A stretch of 64,000 nt of DNA, taken from assembly GCA_947095585.1 (NCBI GenBank), contig OX352763.1:38366010-38430009 (forward strand). The letters run 5' to 3'. The translations under genes and the position numbers were made by a program. Shown piece after piece: positions 19,073 through 29,904 of this stretch (its first letter is position 1; each line of letters begins with the position of its first letter). The notes beneath the pieces are model-generated. The model ran no database searches and was not told the DNA's origin. It saw only the letters and a program-made list of their open reading frames with translations. Source of the DNA: Nephrocerus scutellatus (Eukaryota > Arthropoda > Insecta > Diptera > Pipunculidae).

Positions 19073-19650
19073 TTTTTTAAATTCACTTTATTAACTTCGC
19101 GTGCCCGTGTGTTTGTTTGTTTGTCGTGGAGTCTTGCGATCAATTGTTAACCCCCTTCCCAAAACCCGATTTTACGGAAACTTTGCACACGTGTGTATTT
19201 CCGATGACAACACTTTCTATTTAGATTATGGACCATGAGGCCCGAGAGGTTAGGGGTGCCCATATAATGTTTTTTAAAAAATGACCCGATTTTCTTCAAC
19301 TTTTAAACACCTGTGCATCTTCGATGGAAAAACATTTTTGGAGTGATCGGCCCTGAGGCCCGAGAGGTGCCCATATAACTGCTTTTTAAAATGAGCTCGA
19401 TTTTAAAAAGCTGTGTATCTCCTTAGACAAAACTTTTTGTAAAATTTTTGGAATGATCGGGGTCCTGAGGCATATATAAATTTTTTAAAAATCAGCCCGA
19501 TTTTCTTCGAATTTAAAACACATGTGTATCTCCAAAGGACAACGATTTTGTAAAATCGGGCCCTGGGGTCGGGGGGCTCACAAAATTTTAATTTAAAAAG
19601 TAACCTGGTTTTATTCAAACCTTGCACACATGTGTATCTCCGGTTAGAGA
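19073..19650 (+). repeat. Dispersed ATGTGTATCTCCG repeat, tandem block
   Basis: Begins with TTAACTTCGCGTGCCCGTG and runs through about five diverged units of roughly 100 bp. Each unit carries a CCCGATTTTCTTCAA-like string, a CACRTGTGTATCTCCG-like string, an AACACTTTYTAT string and a TGATCGGGCCC..GAGGCCCGAGAGG string. It has no coding potential. This is the longest copy in the window. Confidence 0.8.
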
Positions 19651-19871
19651 ATTTATGGGTTGTTTTTTTTTATTTTTGTGGCGATCATTGTATTTTTCGT
19701 GGCTGGTATCCCACAATTCCGGCCTTTCTCTTATCTCCACTATCATCCTTTCAACATCAATACGATCCATGATTTCCTTTCCTAAATTCATAATTTAATT
19801 TATGTATTGCAACCAGAAAATGTAAAAATGCCTTTAGACTCACCTTGCCTTTCAAAAATTAAATTTTAAAT
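19651..19871. other. Spacer, no feature
   Basis: AT-rich linker between the tandem block and the MITE-like element. Confidence 0.4.
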
Positions 19872-20080
19872 GACGCGCTCCCATTTGGAATCTCGTGTGT
19901 TCATTCTGATATATAATAGTACCCCTCATGACGCTCTACGGTTCGCGCGCCTTGAAGGGAAGTCGCTGCGTAAAATAGGTTGCGCGACCATACCGACTCC
20001 TTTTTGGTCGCGAACGTTCGTGTGTACTATTCCATTGGTTCTCTGGGTACTCATGGCGCGCGACCAAATGGGAGCGCGCC
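19872..20080. mobile_element. MITE-like element with 17-bp terminal inverted repeats
   Basis: GACGCGCTCCCATTTGG at 19872-19888 is inverted at 20064-20080 with one mismatch. The 209-bp body is GC-rich relative to its surroundings and has further internal dyads (GGTCGCGAACGTTCG and GGCGCGCGACC). A target duplication is not clear. Short, non-coding and with inverted ends, it fits a non-autonomous DNA transposon. Confidence 0.5.
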
Positions 20081-20099
20081 AAAAGGAGCTCCTGTGTCA

Positions 20100-20260
20100 T
20101 AAGTCTAAGAGGTGGATGTGCCTATTATGGAGTGGCCAACTCGAAGCTCCGACCTCAATCCCATCGCACTGAAAAAAAGAGTTCGAGCCAGAGATACTGA
20201 TCCAACGAGTCTCCACGAGTCAATCAATGAAATACCGAATGAAAGATGTCATTCGGACTA
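20100..20260 (+). pseudogene. Tc1-like transposase C-terminal fragment
   Basis: One frame reads MEWPTRSSDLNPI followed by a KKRVRARDTDPTSLHESINE-like helix. This is the region around the catalytic Glu of Tc1-type transposases (usual form EWPxxSPDLNPIE). It is a short isolated piece with both ends lost. Confidence 0.65.
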
Positions 20261-20704
20261 GGGGAGAGAATATTTCTTATTAATAAGAATGTTTTTGTGC
20301 TGATTTCCATGTTTTAATTCGTTTTTTTTACCACTAAATTATATGCTGACAAATTCATAAAAACGTATACTTCAGCTGTAAACCCCGAAAATCACTTTGC
20401 TTACACGGTATAAGTACAAAAAAGGTACCACTGGATAGGTGTTGGATTAGACTTTGAATCTGCATTCAAGAAAATTAAACAAAAATTGAATTTTTTTATT
20501 TTTTTGAACTTTTGTTGAAAATTGATCAATGTTCGAATTTTTTGCACCCAAGTGTATTTGCATAAAAAAAAATTTAAAAAAGGATGTGTTATATATATAT
20601 ATGTTATATATGTTATATAATTTGTTTATAAATGTTATGCTATTATAATTTATTATGTAATTATCATTAGTATCATTTCTATTTTTTTTTCTACCTGATT
20701 TTGT
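20261..20704. other. AT-rich spacer
   Basis: Contains (AT)n near 20590-20630 and a TTTTTTGCACCCAAGTGTAT string reminiscent of Tc1 ends. No gene. Confidence 0.4.
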
Positions 20705-20965
20705 TAAAAATGTTTTACACGCGTGTATCTCCGACGAAAAACAGTTTTCGTATAAATTTGGAAGTGATCAGGCCCCAGGGCCAAGAGGCTCCCATGTAAT
20801 TTTTTTAAAAAATTAACCCGATTTTCTTAAAATGTTGTTTACATGTGTATCTCCGATGATAAGACTTTCTATAAAAATTGGAAGTGATCGGGCCCCAGGG
20901 CCTAGGGCTATTTCATTTTTCTTTAAATCAAACCGATTTTATTAAAACTTTGCACATTGTGCGTG
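20705..20965 (+). repeat. Dispersed ATGTGTATCTCCG repeat, two units
   Basis: Two tandem units with GTGTATCTCCGA, a GGAAGTGATC(A/G)GGCCCCAGGGCC string and a final ATTAAAACTTTGCACA. Same family as 19073-19650. Confidence 0.8.
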
Positions 20966-22394
20966 CGTGCGTGCGCACATTAAAAAAAATTACTGTCAAA
21001 CGTTTGCTATGACGTTTCCAAATGAAGTAACACGATGTAATCGTCAAATATTCGATAGTCGAATGTCAACGTGTCATGACTTCACGGCAAACGCTTTGTA
21101 AATAAATTTTGCCATATTGATGAGCAGTGTAATCGCCTTGAGTGCAACTTTGTACAACTGTTTGACGTTTGACTAAAGAAATAAATACATAAAATGTTTG
21201 CCATTTGCCAGTTATTTTTTGTAATTTTTATCGGTTTCTTGATTTTTATTATAAATTCTTTATATAAAGGAAGATGGCCAGATGAAGAAAAAAATAATTT
21301 CAACTGTTGAGCAGCGCCCAACGCCAATTCAGAGCAAAATTTACGAATATCATACAATCTGTCCAGCTAAAAAAAAAATTCCGGCGAATGCTGTGATGTA
21401 GCTGCAAAAGTTCACTGGTAAAATTGGGAATAGCAACTGTCACCTGTTGCTAAAAATGCAAGTCGGTCTGCCGCTGAGATGATTTTCTCCATTTTCGTTT
21501 CTTTTTTCGGTCTATTTAACCAAACAATACAAGCAATCAAATTACTGACGGGTCATTCTCACAAAATGCCAAAACACTTCGTAGAAGCCTTCCTGGTATT
21601 GCTTTTCCGGCCAAGTTTTTCAGCCGAGTATTGTCCTCAGTTTAATCAAATTATTGCTATGTTCTTTAACTTCCATTAAATAGCTTATTAATATTAACGC
21701 AAGGCGAACTTTTGCACCCAATTCATCTGGCCACACAGACTTGGCACTATGAGAGCTATTACACAGAATGCACTTTCTCTGCTTATCATTAGAGCTAAAT
21801 GTCAGACATACCGCTGACTGACAAATATCCCAGTTTATCCAAATGCAAGAGTGCCTCAGTTGGTATAAATGCGCTTTCGAGTGATCGCTCGAAGTATTGG
21901 AGATTTGTCTAAAAGTCTCCCAGATTAGGTAATTTTTTTTTGTACATACAGGGTGTAAACGTTAAGGTGGCAAGTACTTAAAGGGGTGATTTCTTGGGTA
22001 ATTTCGTAAAAAAATCATATTTTCACCCCCTGCGGATGATTTACCAGTGTGTTCAAATATCATGTTTTAAACAAAGATGAATTTGAATTCCTGTTTAGTA
22101 ACCAGTAGAGCGATTAAAACTTAAGTTTAAGGATTTGAATTGATTTCATATTACTGTGTTTACTCCAAGTCTGTGTTTTGTGTGATGATGAGACCGTTGA
22201 TTTTGATTCTGGTGCAATTACCTTTCCTCTTAGTAAATGTAACGTGAGGTTTGGTTTACTTAAATTCATCAGATTGCCATCCATTTTTCTCGGGTATAGA
22301 CCTAAGTTATCAATGCAAAGAGTTAGCTGCTCGATGAGCCAGTCAAAGAACAGATAATTTCACTAAGGTGGAGCGTTCTGACTAATTGAGCCAC
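20966..22394. other. No recognised feature
   Basis: No ORF supported. TACAGGGTGT at 21949 resembles the end of a mariner-superfamily element, but no partner was found nearby. Confidence 0.4.
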
Positions 22395-22740
22395 ACAAAG
22401 AACCTGATGGGCCTCCTTCGATAAAAGGAGAACTACCGAGTTGATATCAAGACTTTGGAAGATATTACTAGAATTGTGGCTATCAGCAAGTGTTACAGCC
22501 TATTGGGCAGCCATGCTGCTAAGCTGGGTATACCACATAATACCATCTGTAGGAATGTGAAAGAATCTCTCATCCATTTTATTTGTAGATGTCGAGACTA
22601 CGCAATTTGGACAAACAATTTATTGCCAGCTTTCAGAGTTCTTGAACGCTAGAGGCTGAATTAAAATATATCTCGAGGTCTTCTCTAGCGCTGATTAAGG
22701 CTTTCGCAAGTGCGGCGGAAACCTTTAGTGTATACCTACC
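22395..22740 (+). pseudogene. I/R1-like LINE C-terminal fragment
   Basis: Reads LLGSHAAKLGIPHNTICR and then LIHFICRC, the Cys/His block closing the RT/RNase H protein of I, R1 and Jockey-group LINEs (usual form HAxRLGI...CxxC...E(T/S)xxHFLCxC). A further LIKAFASAAETFSVYLPT-like stretch precedes the stop. Frame changes occur. It represents a third LINE type in the window. Confidence 0.65.
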
Positions 22741-24639
22741 AACCTAAATTGATTCATATATTTTTAATGGTTTTGAGCTACGGGTTATAACCTAAAACAA
22801 TCAAAACTTAATTGTTATTTTCATTACTTTGTTATAACATTACATATTTATATTTGTTAGAAAATTCTATAATTCTTATTGCCATTAATTAATAACTAAA
22901 GATGACAATGAGATTCGCCGAAATTTCCACTGAAGTACCAATCAAGTTTAAATTCGCAAAATTACAATATTTGTGAACTAATTTATTGTTTTGTTTTAAG
23001 TTTTTTTAACTTAACCACGACTAAATCGGGTTTCATTACACCGCGCATTAATATGAACCTAATTGCATTTCTTGCTTCCTTCCCGCTGGTTTTTTTTATT
23101 GTTTTTTACCTGCTTATATAAGTATGCGTTTACGTTAGGAACATCGATTACAGTCATTGAAGAAATCTAAAAAAACCGGATGCAAGGTTCAATGGCTTTC
23201 AGTGGGGCTGCTTTCTACCATTTCGAGTGAGGATCGTCGCTCACTTTTTTTTTTGGCAATTTGTAATTAGCCTGTCCTCGTTAAAATGAGTCGGCTCTGA
23301 GCTCCGCTTTAATTCGTTGTGTCGGTATGTGTGTAACAGTTTCTACGAGGCATGAGACGCCTGGTTGCATATCAGATTGCTCGCTCCAGAACGACCAGCA
23401 ATCGGAGCTCAGGCAATAGATTAATTTTTGTGATAGAATAGATGGAAGTTTCTTGTTAGGATTGCATTACGTACATGAATTAGTACCAAGAGGAAGATTC
23501 AAGTTCCGACAAACGGAAGTGGAAGTGGTTTGATGCACAAAAGAAGGTGTAACTGTGTGAGACGATTGAAATGCCTTGGGTAGGCAGTGTCTTTCATAGT
23601 AATGCGTTGCATGAGAAGGAAAAAAATTGCTTGGTCTAAGAAATGAAAAGTGTAATGTTGATTTTAGATACTATGGCTGACCACCGTGGTAGTGCGTTAA
23701 GTTTTAAGTTAAATTTGAATCAACATTTTCTATATAACACTGCTGTATGTAGGTATTTTTCGACTGTGAAGCATTGGCTTCTTTTTGTCTGGTGTAAGGG
23801 GAGTGTTTTACGTGACAAAGTTTTTGTTGCTTTAAACCTACTACTACTACTACCATTCGCATAAATAATATGCGATTTCGCTTGTTTGGGAACAAACTCT
23901 CTTACGTTGCTATAAATATGGCTTTGTTATTGAAAGTGACATCATGTCATTCAAAATGACAGTACCAGAGTGAAATCTAAGAAAACTCTGCCCGCTTTGA
24001 GGAAACATTTTATATGAGTTCGTTTACAGTTAATAAGCATTGTTCTGATGAATTATCAACAAAAACCGGCCAGTAATTTCTTTCTTCTCTCAATATTCAT
24101 CAGGTTTTGATGTAATATTCCGTCCTTTTACAGTTTCTAGAACCTATCCGCAATGTTTTTCCTTATTGCGTAACATTTATATTCTTTGCTGCAACTTTCG
24201 CTTATTACAACAAATCCACGGGTCAGCAGCTTGCCATAAATGTCGTCGACTCTCTTTTTGATCGGTTGGGCTCGAAATCCCCAAAATCTCTAATTCAAAA
24301 TCCAAAACACAAAATTCGCAAACATAACACAAAACCGTCCAATTGTGCTTAATAATCATGAATAGTGTGTAAAATTGGGATTATGTGTTGGGGGGAGTAA
24401 AGAGAAGATAAATTAAAAAATCAATACTCTACTGGTTCTGATTGTCTTGAAGAAATGTGTTAATTTCATAGCCCTTCCCCGCACGGATCTTTTTTAACTT
24501 TTTATATCACAGAGTGCCTTCCCCACAGTTTTGAAAATCTCTGTTATAGTTTCCTTACATAAAAAATGTCGAAAAAAATATTAGCGACATTTCTCCCGTA
24601 TACCTAAACCTGAACTTTTCGAAACTATTGTTTATGACA
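22741..24639. other. No recognised feature
   Basis: Unique-looking AT-rich DNA. The ORFs here are short and without known motifs. Confidence 0.4.
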
Positions 24640-25055
24640 CAATCTGCAAGCCTATTTTTTTAACAGCACGGATTTCTTAAGAACAGATCAACTACTACTA
24701 ACCTAAGAGAATCCGTGGCTAGCACTATTTGCGCTTTGGGAAACGGCTATGAATGTACGATGTATTGCCACCGGCTTTAGTAAAGTCTTCGACAAAGTGG
24801 ACACGGAATCATCCTTTTCAAACTCTAATCTCTAAGCTCCTTATTAAATAAATTCAATCTTACTTCGAAGATAGACAATGCAAAGTCGTCTTTCAACCAC
24901 ATCACAGCTACTACTGGAGTACCTCAAAGTAGCCACATTGGTCCTTTGATATTCCTTCTTGTCAATAAACGATACCAACTGCATCATCAAAAAATCTAAC
25001 CCGTCTATCTATGCTAATGACATGAAAATTTACTGTGATATATCCATACCTAATA
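24640..25055 (+). pseudogene. Jockey-like LINE RT fragment, part 1
   Basis: Frame-shifted RT: HGFLKNRSTTTNLRESV, a TGFSKVFDKVDTE-like palm block, an FEDRQCKVVF block, a GVPQSSHIGPLIFLL-like block (24915-24965) and a YANDMKIYCDI motif (25012 on) where the first catalytic Asp of YADD is replaced by Asn. The C-terminal part appears to continue at about 26820. Confidence 0.7.
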
Positions 25056-25074
25056 ATTCTTTTTTTTTATAATT

Positions 25075-25135
25075 TGCGCACGCGTAAAGGGGTTTGCACG
25101 GTTATATGCGAGGAACAACGTGGGCGTCTTGCTTC
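25075..25135 (-). mobile_element. Family 3 LINE 3' tail, about 60 bp
   Basis: CGCACGCGTAAAGGGGTTTGCAC followed by a diverged ACGTGGGCGT matches the reverse complement of the 3' UTR at 35170-35230. Confidence 0.55.
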
Positions 25136-25254
25136 CTGCAAGAAGACTTGAACAGGTTTTCAACTTATTGCCTAAACAATATTCTGGCACTAAGTTTCAT
25201 TAAATGTCATACAATCACATATTGCCCTAAATTTCTTCCCCCACCCCATAGCAC

Positions 25255-25425
25255 CAATATTTTTTAAATTCTCTATATTAACTTCGCGTGCCTGTGTTGT
25301 GTTTGTTTTTTTGTCGTGGAATCTTGCGATCAATTTTTAACCCACTTCCCAAATGATTTCATTGAAACTTTGCACACATGCATATCTCCGACGACAACAC
25401 TTTCTATTTATTTGGGGCCTCTCGG
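25255..25425 (+). repeat. Dispersed ATGTGTATCTCCG repeat, one unit
   Basis: Starts TTTTAAATTCTCTATATTAA, then CTTCGCGTGCC, and runs to CATATCTCCGACGACAACAC. The left edge is the same as at 43255 and, reversed, at 55150. Confidence 0.8.
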
Positions 25426-25470
25426 TCTTCTCGGCAGTACTTTCACAAGGCATTCTTGGAATGATATAGT

Positions 25471-25674
25471 ATTCGGTCCGCAGGATCTTCTTTTGGTTGA
25501 CTGCTGTCTTCTAGGATTGATCTAGGATTCGGTCTATTCTTTATTGTTCAGTCCGTAGGATCTTCTTTTGGTTGACTGTTGTCTTCTCGGATGTTTTAGG
25601 ATTCGGTCCGCAGGATTTTATTTTTGTTGACTGCTGTCTTCTAGGATTTTCTAGGATTCGGTCCGCAGGATCGC
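25471..25674. repeat. 56-bp tandem repeat, about 3.5 units
   Basis: Repeats of ATTCGGTCCGCAGGATCTTC and TTTTGGTTGACTGCTGTCTTC begin at about 25471, 25547 (with about 24 extra bases before it), 25600 and 25656. Confidence 0.85.
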
Positions 25675-26429
25675 CATGTAATAATTTTGGCCTAACTGGT
25701 GTGTAATATGCAGGGTATAACTTTTACTGCTATATATATATGTATAGCTTTATGCTTTCAAAAATTAAAAAGGATAACAAGAGATCCTGGCAAGCAGCGA
25801 AGATTATTAGAGCAGAGTTTAGGACTCGCATTAGTTGCGCCTAGTCCTATCTTCTATTGCTTTATTTGCAAGAAGCAAAAGCAGAAGATCGCAGAGAATT
25901 AAAAATGCCGATGAGTTTGATTGATAAATTAATTCTGTATCTTTTATTCAAATAGCTGGCCCTTTTATACTTAAATTCTAACATAGATTCTTATGGTCAA
26001 GATAGGAAGTAACAAAGAGTTTGTATTAAAACAAAGTAACACTATTGCTCTACATTTGATTTCGGTGCGCTTGACCTACTTTGTAGAGGTAGCGCACAGA
26101 GTCATAACCTATTGATTATAATTGCCTAGGTGACATTTATTAGTGAGTCACCCTAATGGTGAAGTCTCTGTTCATAAAATGCTTGTGCGAGCTATGTAGT
26201 GATATTTGTATTGTATAATGCAACAATTTTATTGTTTAATACTTTGTATCTTACGACTATTCTTAGACTATGTAGTGATGACTGTATGGTATTGGCATTG
26301 AAATGTTTTATTGTTAATTGGTAGGGTGCATGTATCGATGTGACGCATGCGTTGGTACATTACAACATTACAGAATTGTGTAGTGATGTATGTATCGACA
26401 TGGCGCATTCATTGGTGTACTACAGGCTC
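25675..26429. other. Unclassified, possibly a degraded mobile element
   Basis: Lies between tandem and dispersed repeats. Contains a repeated TGTAGTGATG..TGT motif (26200, 26270, 26380) and GATGTGACGCATGCGTTGG / GACATGGCGCATTCATTGG. No ORF with a known motif. Confidence 0.4.
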
Positions 26430-26800
26430 CCATAATTTTTATATTTACCCGATTTTCTTCAAATTTTATATGCATATGTATCTCCGATGGACAACACTTT
26501 TTTTGGAGCCCGTGAGGGCCCATAGAAATTTTGTTTAAAAACTATCCCGATCTTCTTCAAATTTACATGTGTACCTCCGATAGGCAACAGTTTTTGTAAA
26601 AATTTTGGAGACCCCGGGCCCCGGTGTCGTGAAATTTTTTGAAGTGAACTGGCCCGGGCCCGATGGGTGCCCAATATATATATTTTTTAAAAATTAGCCC
26701 GATTTTTTTCAAATTTTAAGCCCATGTGTTTCTCCGATGGGCAAAACTTCAAGCTTTGCAGCCATATGTATCTCCTTTTAATTTTAATATTTATGGGTTG
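26430..26800 (+). repeat. Dispersed ATGTGTATCTCCG repeat, about four units
   Basis: Tandem units with ATATGTATCTCCGATGG, CATGTGTACCTCCGATAGG, CCATGTGTTTCTCCGATGGG and ATATGTATCTCC, separated by GGCCCGATGGGTGCCC-like strings. Confidence 0.75.
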
Positions 26801-26819
26801 TTTTTTTTATCACGAGCCT

Positions 26820-27640
26820 GTCCCTTCAGTAACTCCAAGGTACGACTTGTGCGACCGGATACCTAATTTTTGTTCCCATATTGATAACATCATCAACATA
26901 TCCAACTCTGCACTCGATTCCCAGAAACGCTGGTGTTAAGAATTCTCCAACCCGTATTTTATGAAATATTTTTTAGGCCAACGTTCAAGTATGCTTGTCT
27001 TTTAGGTAACCGATACCCATTCCACAAATATTGACTCAGTTCAATGCAGATTCATTCGTTTTGCCTTATATAACTTGCCCTACTGTACAGATCGACCGAA
27101 ACTTATAGATCTTTCTTGAAAAACGTTTCTTGAAAAACGTCGCGACATTGATGTCGATGTCATGTTTTAGCTATTAAATGATAACATTAACTACCACTCG
27201 CTGCTTCTAAGTCCGTGTTCCGCTTCTATATGATTCGCTCATATTTAAGACACATGTCCATAGACATATTATCATTTTCTCTCCTTAATTCTTTTGTTCC
27301 CATATGACCACACTGTGCTGTGTAAGAGTGCAGGTCCGCGTGTGTACACTGTACATAATAAAAAGAAATAAAAAAATAATCTGCCTTAGCACAAAACCAC
27401 GGAAATTCTTTGTCCTAATATTCACGGTACCAATTACGGCTGTAACAACCCTATGTCTCAATTGCTACGAAGGGCTAACAGCATGCATGAATTCTAATGT
27501 AGCAGATCTAATCTTAGCATCTCTTCCTGCCCTCCACCAATACCATAGCTGAAGTTTTAGTTTATGTTTAAGATTTATGATAGATATATGTACTTCAGTA
27601 TATGTATATTATGTATATTAAGTTGTAAACTTAAATAAAT
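26820..27640 (+). pseudogene. Jockey-like LINE C-terminus and 3' tail, part 2
   Basis: Reads CDRIPNFCSHIDNIINISN, then a KRWC block, a RPTFKYACLL-like block and NIDSVQCRFIRFALYNLPY with DRPKLIDLS, all typical of the Jockey RT C-terminal domain. A short 3' UTR ends in an (AAAT)n-rich tail near 27630-27645. Frameshifts and stops are present. It probably forms one element with 24640-25055, split by about 1.76 kb of other repeats. Confidence 0.7.
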
Positions 27641-27645
27641 AAATA

Positions 27646-28880
27646 AAACATCTCGTAAGCCGATTCAAGAACAATAAGACTATGAGAGCTGATGAAATTC
27701 AAAAGAAAAGTTCTAGAGCTAAAGCTTCATTTCGTTACATTGCTTTGGGTCTGAAGTGGAACATGCGATAAAGAACATCAGTCAGAGCAGCCGGAATATG
27801 TATTGCGTTTTATTATTGCTTAACCTAAATATGTTATTCTTGAAGAGAATAATTTGCCTAAAAATACACAATCGTAGATTAAAAGTACAGTGCGGACTAC
27901 TTTTTTATTAATTTCATCTTTTTTTTTGTAATTTAATTTCACATTAGCGCTCTGACGATGGCAACACATACTTACGATTAACTTGCGTTTTTTTTCGTGT
28001 ATCCGCCTGTGTGCAGCAAATAAATGATTTTTTTAAATAAACACAAGAGTCAGCAGTAACAACAACAACAACAACAACAACACAACTGCTGCTGCATCAT
28101 TTGAGATTAAGCAGCCGCACTCTGTGCGCTCTTCGAATAAGTTTTGAGGGTCGTTGCCCCAATAAAGAAAAACGAACAACAACAAAAAGAAGCAAAATCT
28201 TGGTTTTTTTTTCAAGTGTACTCGCGCTCCATAGGTTGGAACAGCGGACAGCAGAAAATTTTTGTGCACTTTCGTACTACGTAGAATTTGGAAAAAACGT
28301 CCAAACAAACCAAATAGGAATGTGTGTTTGTGAAACGCATGCTTCAAATTATGGGCCACAAAAAAGAATTAATGAAAGCAAAAAAAAAACAAATTGCAAA
28401 CACGAACAGAGCAACAAAGAACAAGAAATGGCAAAGAAAGATGAAAGCTAAAAGAAGTCTTAGTAGTGAATGATGAGTGAAGTGCGGGGAAGGAGTGAAG
28501 GTTCTATGTGTTGCACTTAGCGGAGTATGCTGCAAGCTAGCAATCCCTTGTCCTTCCACCAGATCCAGTCGTTGCCCACTGCCACTCACACACAAGAGAA
28601 AGCAAAACACAAACAAAAATATCGCCGACTGATCATCAGTTCATGCGCTCAGCTTGAATCTATCTCGACAAACACTCGCAATACATTCGCAAAAATCTAT
28701 CTCCGGGGCTCTGGAGAAAAGTGCAACGAACAGCGATTTTGGGCTTGAAGCAATCTTTGGGAAAGAAGTTCATTGCGCTAGCGACGAAATAACTCGACAG
28801 AAGGAAAAAAACCAGATAATCTGTGGAACATTAAACAAACGGGTAAGGGGAAAAAGACGACCGAGAGGATCAATAAAAGA
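27646..28880. other. Probably single-copy host DNA; (AAC)n; possible leader exon
   Basis: Contains (AAC)n at 28058-28083 and CTGCTGCTGC after it, common in fly regulatory and UTR sequence. ATCAGTTC near 28637 fits the arthropod initiator, and CGGGTAAGGG near 28848-28857 fits a splice donor, so a 5' UTR exon at about 28640-28850 is possible but weakly supported. No known protein motif. Confidence 0.25.
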
Positions 28881-29904
28881 ATGAACAAATGAACGATCAC
28901 ACAGCAATCTAGGATCATGAGATGAGCATTGCAGGACGCCACAGTAGTGAAGGATACACGAGTAGAAGCCCTCTACGGTTTTTAAGGATTACTATGTTTG
29001 CATTTTCTGCTCAGCAGTCAGCTATTGAAGAAGCAACCGGCATTTTTGGGTTAGGTGTCCTGTTGTCGTGCGAGCTGTGCAGCATTTGCTCATCAGTACT
29101 TCTTCAGCGTTTCACCCTCCAATATAGGTACACTCTCCACTGATCTTATCTTCAACAACGTGATATTAAATTTCGTGTTTCGTGTTGTTCTCAATACAAA
29201 AATGCCTATATATGTAAAAGTCTAAGCTGCAACAGCAAATCGGGTTTCCAGTTTTTTGCCACCATCCTCTGTTTCTGTAGTTTTCAATTCGTAAATTAAT
29301 TTAATAGGGCCATTGCAGTGCACGGACTCATAAGGTAAATTATTTTTTTTCGTTTAATTTATATCATAAATAGGGAGTGTATACTACGACATGCCGCCAT
29401 TTTTGTGAGCTTACTTTAATCCTAAAAGGAGATAGAGTGTAGGTAGAATAATTCTAAGTTGCGCGCCTCGTTTACAGTGGTTTGGAGATTCAGTTGAGTT
29501 GGCTAGCTGTATAAGTCAATACTAACATTATAAAGACGTAATACTGAACCGATTTTAAAAATTCTTTAACCAGTATTTAAAATGGACTTTCAGGGTGAAC
29601 AAAGGCTATATATTATCCTGTTTAAGTAAAAGGGCCTTTCGTTGCGATCAATTTTGTAACTAAAATAAATAAAATCGATGGAAAAACGGTCGGGCATCAT
29701 AATGACTATGTTCTGTATACTGCACTGTTCGCTGCACTGCTTTCTGTGCTGTACGAACATAACGCCATATAGTGGCATTTTGATGACTCTGTGCTATGTG
29801 CTGCGCTGCTTTGTACTTACTATAATCTATATATATATATTTATAAAAATTAATTTCTGTTGGTTTGTAATCTTTTCTTTATGTCCTATATCCCCTTGTG
29901 GGTC
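28881..29904. other. No recognised feature
   Basis: No coding potential beyond short frames; (AT)n at about 29828-29842. Confidence 0.4.
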
